A DNA stretch of 9,741 nt. Source: Chitinophagales bacterium. GTDB taxonomy: Bacteria > Bacteroidota > Bacteroidia > Chitinophagales > Chitinophagaceae. The DNA lies in NCBI GenBank assembly GCA_025355935.1, contig JANXYS010000231.1, forward strand, positions 1-9,741, given 5' to 3'. Below, one piece after another: positions 1-5,059 of this stretch. How positions within the stretch are numbered: position 1 is the stretch's first letter; each line of letters opens with the position of its first letter. The notes under the pieces are model-generated. The model had not been told where the DNA came from. It did no database searches and saw nothing but the letters and a program-made list of their open reading frames with translations. Position numbers and translations under genes: made by a program.

Positions 1-162
1 GAGGATAAGAAGGGTCAAAGTGGTAGTCATGGCCGGCCTGAACTTCCTAAAGATGCTGATAGTGAAAAGGCATTATCCGCATCAATATTTTATGAGGTGT
101 GGCAGAAAGCGAAGGGCAATAAAAGATATCTAAAACTGCTCGCGGATCATAAAAAAGGATGA
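1..162 (+). CDS. C-terminal end of an unrecognised protein (partial)
   Basis: The frame starting at base 1 is open from the window edge to a TGA at 160-162, giving 53 residues of a protein that begins upstream of the window. The visible tail is hydrophilic and rich in Lys (ends ADHKKG), with a short stretch, SIFYEVWQKAKG, that could be an amphipathic helix. There is no membrane segment and no motif I recognise, so I assign no function. The gene converges on the minus-strand tRNA unit that ends about five bases past its stop codon. The hairpin there has a T-tract only on the minus strand, so it should not terminate this gene efficiently. That the frame is a real coding end is inferred from the absence of stops and its plausible residue composition. 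Confidence 0.55.
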   Translation, partial: EDKKGQSGSHGRPELPKDADSEKALSASIFYEVWQKAKGNKRYLKLLADHKKG

Positions 163-166
163 ATAT

Positions 167-202
167 AAAAGCAAAGAAAAGAGGCAATCGTTGAAGATTG
201 CC
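167..202 (-). terminator. Intrinsic terminator of the tRNA-Leu unit
   Basis: Read on the minus strand, GGCAATC and GATTGCC (183-202) form a perfect 7-bp stem closing a six-base loop (TTCAAC). It is followed by the T-rich run TCTTTTCTTTGCTTTT down to position 167. It begins about ten bases after the 3' end of tRNA-Leu(CAG). On the plus strand there is no T-tract, so it works in one direction only. Confidence 0.75.
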
Positions 203-211
203 ACTGCCGGG

Positions 212-295
212 TGCCCAGAACAGGATTCGAACCTGCACATCCTTGCGAACGCTGCCACCTGAAGGCAGTGCGTCTACCAATTTCGCCATCTGGGC
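212..295 (-). tRNA. trnL: tRNA-Leu (anticodon CAG)
   Basis: On the minus strand this 84-base sequence folds as a complete class II tRNA. The acceptor stem GCCCAGA/TCTGGGC pairs perfectly, and the discriminator is A. The D-arm contains AATTGGTAGAC. The anticodon stem CTGCC/GGCAG closes the loop TTCAGGT, giving anticodon CAG, which reads CUG. A 15-base variable arm contains GTTCGCAAGG, and the T-arm is GCAGG-TTCGAAT-CCTGT. The long variable arm and the anticodon identify leucine. The bases after the discriminator are CCC, so the CCA end is not encoded and must be added after transcription, unlike its upstream neighbour. It is the second gene of a two-tRNA unit, 50 bases after tRNA-Leu(CAA), and is followed by a terminator. 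Confidence 0.97.
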
Positions 296-314
296 TAACA
301 CTGTGTTGTAAAAA

Positions 315-339
315 GATATCCCCGTATAACAGGGATATC
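315..339 (-). other. Hairpin in the spacer between the two tRNAs
   Basis: GATATCCC (315-322) and GGGATATC (332-339) form a perfect 8-bp stem with a nine-base loop in the 50-base spacer. On the minus strand it starts a few bases after the encoded CCA of tRNA-Leu(CAA). No T-run follows, so it is more likely a processing or stability element of the dicistronic precursor than a terminator. That role is inference. Confidence 0.5.
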
Positions 340-345
340 AATGGC

Positions 346-432
346 TGGTGCCCACGAAAGGAATCGAACCTTCACGCCCTTGCGAACGGCAGATTTTGAG
401 TCTGCTGCGTCTACCAATTCCGCCACATGGGC
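346..432 (-). tRNA. trnL: tRNA-Leu (anticodon CAA)
   Basis: The minus-strand sequence folds as a class II tRNA. The acceptor stem is GCCCATG/CGTGGGC, with one T-G wobble at the sixth pair. The discriminator A is followed by an encoded CCA (346-348). The D-arm contains AATTGGTAGAC. The anticodon stem GCAGA/TCTGC closes the loop CTCAAAA, giving anticodon CAA, which reads UUG. The variable arm again contains GTTCGCAAGG, and the T-arm is GAAGG-TTCGATT-CCTTT. It resembles the neighbouring tRNA-Leu(CAG) over most of its length, consistent with an old tandem duplication followed by a change of anticodon. It is the first gene of the pair and lies about 70 bases downstream of the hscB stop codon. Confidence 0.97.
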
Positions 433-468
433 TTCAGAAAAACTTCTAACACGCCCTCTGTATCGGCT

Positions 469-497
469 CAAATGCAGCAACGACCGGCGGGTTGCAA
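469..497 (-). promoter_or_regulatory. Candidate promoter of the tRNA-Leu pair
   Basis: On the minus strand, TTG (495-497) lies 18 bases before TGCATTTG (469-476). This approximates the Bacteroidota consensus of a -33 TTTG/TTG and a -7 TAnnTTTG, with one mismatch in the -7 element. The -7 box ends 36 bases before the 5' end of tRNA-Leu(CAA), leaving a short leader. It begins eight bases past the hscB stop codon. Transcription running through from hscB is the alternative. Confidence 0.35.
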
Positions 498-504
498 TAT
501 TACA

Positions 505-996
505 TTAATCATTCAATCTATCCAAAATCCGATTTAAATATTTTTTCTTGTAATAATACGTTTTCAACTCCTGTAACTCTTCTACGGAGAGCTCACGAAC
601 GGAGGCGTGGCTATAAATGTGGCTTACTGATTCCTCCAGTCGCGTGCAGTACTCATTAATCTTTGCTTTTGTTGTTACTTCATCCTCGTCGGAAAGGTCC
701 TCGTTGAGCTCCATCATTTCCATTAGGAAATCAGGTGGCAAATTAAACTTTTCGTCTTCTTCCAAAATCCCTTTCTCACGTAAATAATATGCAAGGGTTT
801 TATCCGGCTGCTGGAATATTTTGAAAGCATCATTGATGTTTGCCGATTGCAGTAATACATTCTCCTGTTCATCGCTCGACGCATGGCTATAAAAATCCGG
901 GTGATATTTCTTTTGGAGTTCAAAGAATTTCCTGGCGACAAAAGTTTTGTCAATCACTGGTGCGAAAGGCAGATCAAAGAGTTCAAAATAATTCAT
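505..996 (-). CDS. hscB: Fe-S cluster assembly J-domain co-chaperone HscB
   Basis: This 163-residue cytosolic protein has the two-part HscB layout and the usual family length (about 170). Residues 1-75 are a J-domain carrying the diagnostic HPD tripeptide at 32-34 (KKYHPDF), which stimulates the ATPase of the Hsp70 partner HscA. Residues 85-163 are the C-terminal three-helix domain. There, FLMEMMELNEDL (90-101) matches the conserved LMExxELxExL-type segment that in E. coli HscB contacts the scaffold protein IscU. By family knowledge it delivers IscU to HscA for transfer of the nascent Fe-S cluster. Neither hscA nor iscU is in the window. The start is the ATG at 994-996, with no clear Shine-Dalgarno, as is normal in Bacteroidota. 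The gene stands alone, upstream of the two tRNAs. Identification rests on the HPD motif plus the second domain, which separates HscB from generic DnaJ-like proteins. Confidence 0.9.
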   Translation of the reverse strand: MNYFELFDLPFAPVIDKTFVARKFFELQKKYHPDFYSHASSDEQENVLLQSANINDAFKIFQQPDKTLAYYLREKGILEEDEKFNLPPDFLMEMMELNEDLSDEDEVTTKAKINEYCTRLEESVSHIYSHASVRELSVEELQELKTYYYKKKYLNRILDRLND

Positions 997-1098
997 AGGA
1001 TAAAGTTAGGACGAAGATTCTATACCCATTCTCCAAACTTCGCTGTGGTTTGCCCATACTAAAACTCACTAATTGCCAGTTCCTTCGCCTTCATTCAT

Positions 1099-1157
1099 AT
1101 GCCTCGTACCTACGGCACTCTATTAAAGTAGGCATTTAACCCGGGTTGAAAACTGGG
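1099..1157. repeat. Double-hairpin intergenic element
   Basis: ATGCCT (1099-1104) pairs with AGGCAT (1130-1135). Nested inside is a small hairpin, GTACC-TAC-GGCAC (1106-1118), with one mismatch. Immediately after comes a second hairpin, CCGGGTT-GAA-AACTGGG (1141-1157), with one mismatch and one G-T pair, then GGCTACGATATGG. The arrangement resembles imperfect hairpin repeats that I associate with intergenic regions of Chitinophagaceae-type genomes. The resemblance is from memory and no second copy of the whole unit lies in the window. Confidence 0.45.
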
Positions 1158-1344
1158 CTACGATATGGTATTGAGCTGTTGGCTCTGCTGTAAAATGTTT
1201 GATGCACTTTTAGAATGTGAATGGTTAAGAGTTCGACCAAAATAACACTCGCTATGATTCATAGATGTCTATGCGAAAACAAACAACCGCTCAAAGCCTT
1301 GCCCCGAGTGGGCTAAAGAACAATGTGCCAAGTGAAAATGGTCC

Positions 1345-1401
1345 AATTTGCAAATGACGGAAGCCAGGAGAAGCCAATATGCAAAAGTGCAAATTTGCAA
1401 A
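1345..1401. repeat. Short direct repeats AATTTGCAAA and AAGCCA
   Basis: AATTTGCAAA occurs at 1345-1354 and 1392-1401. The second copy lies in a longer palindromic context (TGCAAATTTGCA), and ATGCAAAAGTGC precedes it. AAGCCA occurs at 1361 and 1371, ten bases apart. These look like remnants of simple intergenic repeats. No function is evident. Confidence 0.35.
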
Positions 1402-1585
1402 CTCGAAATTAAGGGGTACAATATAAATTCCCCTCAATTCACTAGACGTTGCATGAACCAAGCTCCATTCAGCCTATTCAAAATAAACTAAAAAACTATA
1501 AATGCTGATGCTACCAACGAACAATAGGTAGTCAGAGCTGTTTTCCCGGGTGGGCTATATATCAGCGGCGGGCGCCCTTTTTGTA

Positions 1586-1607
1586 TTTTTTTGAGCGCGC
1601 AAAAAAA
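1586..1607. repeat. Inverted repeat with T7/A7 arms
   Basis: TTTTTTTG (1586-1593) and CAAAAAAA (1600-1607) form a perfect 8-bp stem around AGCGCG. Just upstream sits the 8-base palindrome GGGCGCCC followed by TTTTT (1570-1582). The T-runs suggest a terminator, but GGGCGCCC cannot fold into a stable hairpin by itself and no gene ends here, so I call only the inverted repeat. Confidence 0.4.
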
Positions 1608-1723
1608 TATGAAAATTAAGCGGAGCGAAAGAATTTCATTGCCGGCGTAACTAACGTAGCTATAATAAAAACTACAGAAACATTTAGCGAAGCTTTCTGC
1701 TAAGGCTGCGAAATTAAAACCCG

Positions 1724-1731
1724 TAGATTTG
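1724..1731 (+). promoter_or_regulatory. Candidate -7 promoter element for the dehydrogenase gene
   Basis: TAGATTTG matches the Bacteroidota -7 consensus TAnnTTTG exactly and lies 21 bases before the ATG at 1753. This would give a very short leader. No clear TTTG sits at the expected -33 distance, so the call is weak. Confidence 0.3.
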
Positions 1732-1752
1732 CTTCTGACTAAAAGATAGTTC

Positions 1753-2952
1753 ATGGTCATAGGATTAATAAGGGAAGGGAAAGTTCCCGCAGATAGCCGC
1801 GTAGCACTAACTCCAGCTCAGTGTAAATGGATGTTGCGTAACAGGAAAGACATCCACATTCTTGTACAACAGAGCCCTCATCGCTGCTTTACCGATAAAG
1901 AGTACCAGGCTGCCGGAGTAGATGTTGTGGAGGATCTATCGGGCTGCGATATTTTACTGGGCATTAAGGAAGTTCCGGTATCAATGCTGATTCCTGGTAA
2001 AACTTACCTATTCTTTTCTCATACTAAAAAGCAGCAGCCATACAACCGGGCCATGCTGCAGGACATCATAAATAAGAAAATAACGCTTATCGATTATGAA
2101 TGTCTTGAACATGAAGACGGCACAAGGATCATCGGCTTTGGTTTCTTTGCCGGAATTGTTGGAGCGCATAACGGAATGGTTATTTACGGGAACAGAACCG
2201 GCGACTATACATTGAACCGCGTAAATTCCTCAAAAACTTTTCAACACCTCATTCATACGTACTTTGGACTTAAACTTCCAAACATTAAAATTGCAGTTAC
2301 AGGTAGCGGTAGGGTAGCGCATGGAGTATTGGAAATAATGAACCTCTTAGGTATTCACGAGGTTGAACCGGAGGACTACCTTGCAAAGAATTTTGTTTAT
2401 CCAGTATATGTTCATCTTAAAGGGGCAGATCTGTATGCAGAAAACTTAACCGGAATCTACAACCGTGATGACTTTCATTTAAATCCCGGAAATTATCATT
2501 GTTTGTTTTCGAAGTATTTAGCCCATACCGACATCCTCATGAATGGAGTTTACTGGGAACTTCCTATCCCAAGATTATTCGAACTAAGCGATATAAGTTC
2601 ACCCGACTTCAGGATAAGGAGTATCGCCGATATTACGGACGACAGGTCTGGTTCGGTTCCCTGTAACCTGGGTGATTCCAGCATTGAGGACTTTGTGTAC
2701 GGAGTCGACAGAATATCTTGTGAAAAAACCTTGCCTTACCTCCCTGGCTCTGTAGACGTGATGGCCGTAGGAAATCTTCCAAACGAGTTACCGCGCGATG
2801 CCAGCCGTTATTTCGGTGAGCAGTTAACTAAATATGTTTTTGCAGAGCTCTTTTCACCAGCGTCCGATCTTATTGACAAGGCTACCATTGTAAATGCAGG
2901 AATACTGAATCAGCCATTTAATTACCTGGAGGATTACGCCGCCCTTAAATAA
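1753..2952 (+). CDS. Saccharopine dehydrogenase-like NAD(P) oxidoreductase (AlaDH/PNT-type N-terminal domain)
   Basis: This 399-residue protein has the fold order of the alanine dehydrogenase/saccharopine dehydrogenase group. The N-terminal catalytic domain opens with GLIREGKVPADSRVALTP. It holds GIKEVP (Lys72) and FFSHTKKQQPYN (His90), whose spacing matches the Lys77/His96 acid-base pair of yeast Lys1. DYECLEHEDG (114-123) and GFGFFAGIVGAHNG (128-141) also follow the Lys1 pattern. The nucleotide-binding region starts near 178 with VTGSGRVAHG (182-191), and IADITDDRSGSVPCN (291-305) matches the segment after it in Lys1. The likely reaction is reversible NAD(P)-dependent oxidative cleavage of a secondary amine such as saccharopine to lysine and 2-oxoglutarate; this is by family only. 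The 399 residues match the family length. No lysine gene is adjacent. The gene is monocistronic and converges on the nagB operon. Alanine dehydrogenase is less likely because the middle motifs are Lys1-like. Confidence 0.75.
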   Translation: MVIGLIREGKVPADSRVALTPAQCKWMLRNRKDIHILVQQSPHRCFTDKEYQAAGVDVVEDLSGCDILLGIKEVPVSMLIPGKTYLFFSHTKKQQPYNRAMLQDIINKKITLIDYECLEHEDGTRIIGFGFFAGIVGAHNGMVIYGNRTGDYTLNRVNSSKTFQHLIHTYFGLKLPNIKIAVTGSGRVAHGVLEIMNLLGIHEVEPEDYLAKNFVYPVYVHLKGADLYAENLTGIYNRDDFHLNPGNYHCLFSKYLAHTDILMNGVYWELPIPRLFELSDISSPDFRIRSIADITDDRSGSVPCNLGDSSIEDFVYGVDRISCEKTLPYLPGSVDVMAVGNLPNELPRDASRYFGEQLTKYVFAELFSPASDLIDKATIVNAGILNQPFNYLEDYAALK

Positions 2953-2980
2953 ATGCAAAGCATAAGGAGCCGCCCATACT

Positions 2981-2994
2981 CATTTTATAAAATG
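2981..2994. repeat. 14-base palindrome in the convergent gap
   Basis: CATTTTATAAAATG is a perfect palindrome in the 70-base gap between the two converging genes. A TCTTTTTG run follows about five bases later on the plus strand. It could contribute to transcription ending for the dehydrogenase gene, but the stem is short and AT-only in the middle, so it is not called a terminator. Confidence 0.3.
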
Positions 2995-3022
2995 TGCAAT
3001 CTTTTTGCGGATTTAACACTTA

Positions 3023-4939
3023 TTAAAAATTCCAGCGTACGTAGGCTTCCATCGCAGCATATTGCGTAAGCCCTAATTTTGCGTACAATTTTGCGGTGTT
3101 TCCGTTCCGTTCTTCCGCACGTTGCCAAAATTCGCGGCTATCACTCCCCTGGAAAGGAACACTGTCTTTCTGCGACTGGTGTATAAATATTCCATGTCTT
3201 TTTTTAGTTACCTGGTCCGGACTCATCGGTATGGCCATTTCAATTTCTGTAATATCCCATTCCTGCCAGGCTCCTTTATAAAGCCACAGCCAGCAGTCTC
3301 TTATCCAACTCTCACCAGCCGTCCTGATCCTTTCCAGTGCCGCAATAACTACATCGAAACAAACCTTATGGGTACCGTGCGGATCCGCAAAATCGCCGGC
3401 ACAAAAGATTTGCTGCGGTTGTAACTTCCGGAGAAGATCCATGGTGAGAACGATATCATTTTCACTCATCGGATTCTTTTCAATCGTTCCTGTTTCATAA
3501 AACGGAAGATTCTGAAAATGGATTTGCTCATCCTTTAAACCTACATATTTACAGGTCGCCCGCGCTTCGCACCTTCGTATAAGCCCCTTTATAGCGCGAA
3601 TATCATCGGTATCTTTTTCTGATGATTTTTTTACCGCTAAAAAGTCAGTTGCTTCCTGCAGGATATGCTTGCTTTTGCTTTCATCCATGTCAAACATGTT
3701 TTGGAAACCAACAGCAAAGCCAATAAATCGTGTAACAAATTCGTCGGTAACGGCAATATTTCCGCTGGTCTGGTAAGCAACATGAACATCGTGCCCCTGG
3801 TCGTGAAGTCGCATAAAGGTGCCGCCCATACTTATAATATCGTCATCGGGATGGGGCGAAAAAATGAGCGAGCGTTTTGGAAACGGGATACTTCTTTCAG
3901 GATGCGAATGCCTGTTAGATGCAGGTTTGCCCCCAGGCCACCCCGTTATACTATCGCGCAAAAGGTAAAAAACCTGCAGGTTAATTTCATACGAATCACC
4001 TTTCTCGGTTAGCAGGTCATTTAACCCATTTTCATTATAATCATTGTTTGTTAAACTGAGTACAGGTTTATCCAATTTCAGGGCAAGATTTACCACTGCC
4101 CGTTTGATCATATGGGTATCCCATTCACACTCCCCGGTAAGCCACGGATATTTAAAGCGGGTGAGGTCGCTGGCCGCGGCCTTATCAATTATAAAACTGC
4201 AATCATCGTGGTGTTGCAGTAGGGAGGCAGGAATGTCTTCAGTCCCTCCGAGTTCAATTGCTTTTTGCAATACCGGGGCTTTTGTTTGACCCCATGCCAT
4301 GAGAATAATTTTTTTACTTTTTAAAATAGTACTTATTCCCATTGTTATTGCCATTCGCGGAACTTCACTCATGTTTCCGAAATCGTACGCGTTGGCAATC
4401 CTGGTACTGTTATCAAGTGTTACTAACCTGGTTTTACTATAGATGCTGCTGCCTGGCTCGTTAAATCCAATATGGCCATTCGTTCCTATGCCCAGGATCT
4501 GGATGTCCAGTCCTCCTTCTGCTTCTATTTGCTGTTCGTAATCATTACAATGATCTTTAATTTTATCTTTCGGCATCATGCCGTCCGGCAGGTGATAGTT
4601 TCCCGGATCAATATCCGTTTGTTCAAAAAGATATTTGCGCATGAAATAATGATAGCTCTGGAGTGCATCCTTGTCCATCGGATAATACTGATCGAGATTA
4701 AATGTAATTACGTTTTTGAAACTTAAACCTTCCTGCTGGTGCATTCTCACGAGTTCGGCGTAGAGGGATTTTGGAGTAGAGCCCGTAGCCAGGCCAATTA
4801 CACATTTCTTCCCCTGGTCAGCCTTGTCTCTTATAAGTTCTGCAATAATATTCGCTACATAAACGGAGCCTTCCCGCGGAGATGAAAATATTTTTACGGG
4901 GATTTTTTCCAGTGAATCTGTAAGATCAATTTTAGTCAT
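3023..4939 (-). CDS. nagB: Glucosamine-6-phosphate deaminase fused to a PIG-L/LmbE deacetylase-like domain
   Basis: This is a 638-residue cytosolic fusion protein. Residues 1-275 are a NagB domain converting GlcN-6-P to fructose-6-P and ammonia. It has the phosphate-binding loop GLATGSTPKSLY (49-60), NLDQYYP (81-87, Asp83 at the E. coli Asp72 position) and GIGTNGHIGFNEPGSS (150-165; His156 and Glu161 at the E. coli His143/Glu148 positions). After a linker, residues 355-638 form a PIG-L/LmbE domain. It has the metal/catalytic motif SPHPDDD (361-367) and a second motif, DPHGTH (519-524), whose histidines complete the usual zinc site. All expected metal-site residues are present, so the domain is probably active. 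Single-domain NagB is about 260 residues; the long form is known from other Bacteroidota. The ATG at 4937-4939 starts directly at the domain. It is last in the operon, 120 bases after the GH20 gene, with a hairpin in the leader. The deacetylase substrate is unknown; GlcNAc-6-P is an attractive guess. Confidence 0.93.
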   Translation of the reverse strand: MTKIDLTDSLEKIPVKIFSSPREGSVYVANIIAELIRDKADQGKKCVIGLATGSTPKSLYAELVRMHQQEGLSFKNVITFNLDQYYPMDKDALQSYHYFMRKYLFEQTDIDPGNYHLPDGMMPKDKIKDHCNDYEQQIEAEGGLDIQILGIGTNGHIGFNEPGSSIYSKTRLVTLDNSTRIANAYDFGNMSEVPRMAITMGISTILKSKKIILMAWGQTKAPVLQKAIELGGTEDIPASLLQHHDDCSFIIDKAAASDLTRFKYPWLTGECEWDTHMIKRAVVNLALKLDKPVLSLTNNDYNENGLNDLLTEKGDSYEINLQVFYLLRDSITGWPGGKPASNRHSHPERSIPFPKRSLIFSPHPDDDIISMGGTFMRLHDQGHDVHVAYQTSGNIAVTDEFVTRFIGFAVGFQNMFDMDESKSKHILQEATDFLAVKKSSEKDTDDIRAIKGLIRRCEARATCKYVGLKDEQIHFQNLPFYETGTIEKNPMSENDIVLTMDLLRKLQPQQIFCAGDFADPHGTHKVCFDVVIAALERIRTAGESWIRDCWLWLYKGAWQEWDITEIEMAIPMSPDQVTKKRHGIFIHQSQKDSVPFQGSDSREFWQRAEERNGNTAKLYAKLGLTQYAAMEAYVRWNF

Positions 4940-4970
4940 GATTTTGTTTCTGTAATGAATATTAATGGTT

Positions 4971-4997
4971 GTCGCTTATAGCTTCGCCATTTGCGAC
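4971..4997 (-). promoter_or_regulatory. Hairpin or inverted repeat upstream of nagB
   Basis: Read on the minus strand: GTCGC-AAA-TGGC-GAA-GCTA-TAA-GCGAC. A 5-bp outer stem and a 4-bp inner stem (with one G-T pair) flank a symmetric 3x3 internal loop. It lies 31 bases before the nagB ATG within the 120-base GH20-nagB gap. It could be a leader structure or an operator for an amino-sugar regulator. No exact TAnnTTTG box was found in the gap. Confidence 0.35.
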
Positions 4998-5059
4998 CGG
5001 GTTTTATCCTTGTTAGGCAGTCAAGATAAAAAATATTTCTAAAACTTAATTTCTTGATT

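Larger units (their letters stand above)
997..1752. other. 756-base noncoding stretch with inverted repeats
   Basis: No convincing gene is present. The longest open frame (minus strand, about 90 codons, running into the next gene) has low-complexity, Phe/Ser/Leu-rich content and no recognisable domain. The stretch lies between the divergent starts of hscB and the dehydrogenase, so it must hold both promoters, yet it is far longer than needed for that. It contains two consecutive hairpins (1099-1157), a CTATG/CATAG/CTATG switch-like triplet (1252-1273), AATTTGCAAA direct repeats (1345 and 1392), a weak hairpin (AGGGG/CCCCT, 1412-1434) and a GC-rich palindromic patch (1540-1607). The overall look is of decayed intergenic repeat elements. 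Confidence 0.6.

Noticed and set aside
147..480. Overlapping open frames of 60-85 codons on both strands near the left edge
   Set aside because: They lie over the two tRNA-Leu genes. The peptide patterns are simply tRNA sequence read as codons.
1488..1760. A 90-codon minus-strand open frame in the long gap
   Set aside because: It overlaps the start of the dehydrogenase gene, has no recognisable domain, has low-complexity composition, and covers palindromic repeat-like DNA.
3665..4012. A 115-codon plus-strand open frame
   Set aside because: It lies antisense to the linker and PIG-L part of nagB and shows no domain of its own.
4455..4500. Asn154 in the NagB active-site loop where E. coli NagB has Asp141, as a possible sign of lost activity
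   Set aside because: An Asn at this place (NGHIGFNEP) is, from memory, normal in other working NagB enzymes such as that of Bacillus subtilis, and the catalytic Asp, His and Glu remain.
5021..5028. TATCTTGA on the minus strand as a nagB promoter -7 box
   Set aside because: It has two mismatches to TAnnTTTG and no TTTG at the -33 distance; too weak to call.
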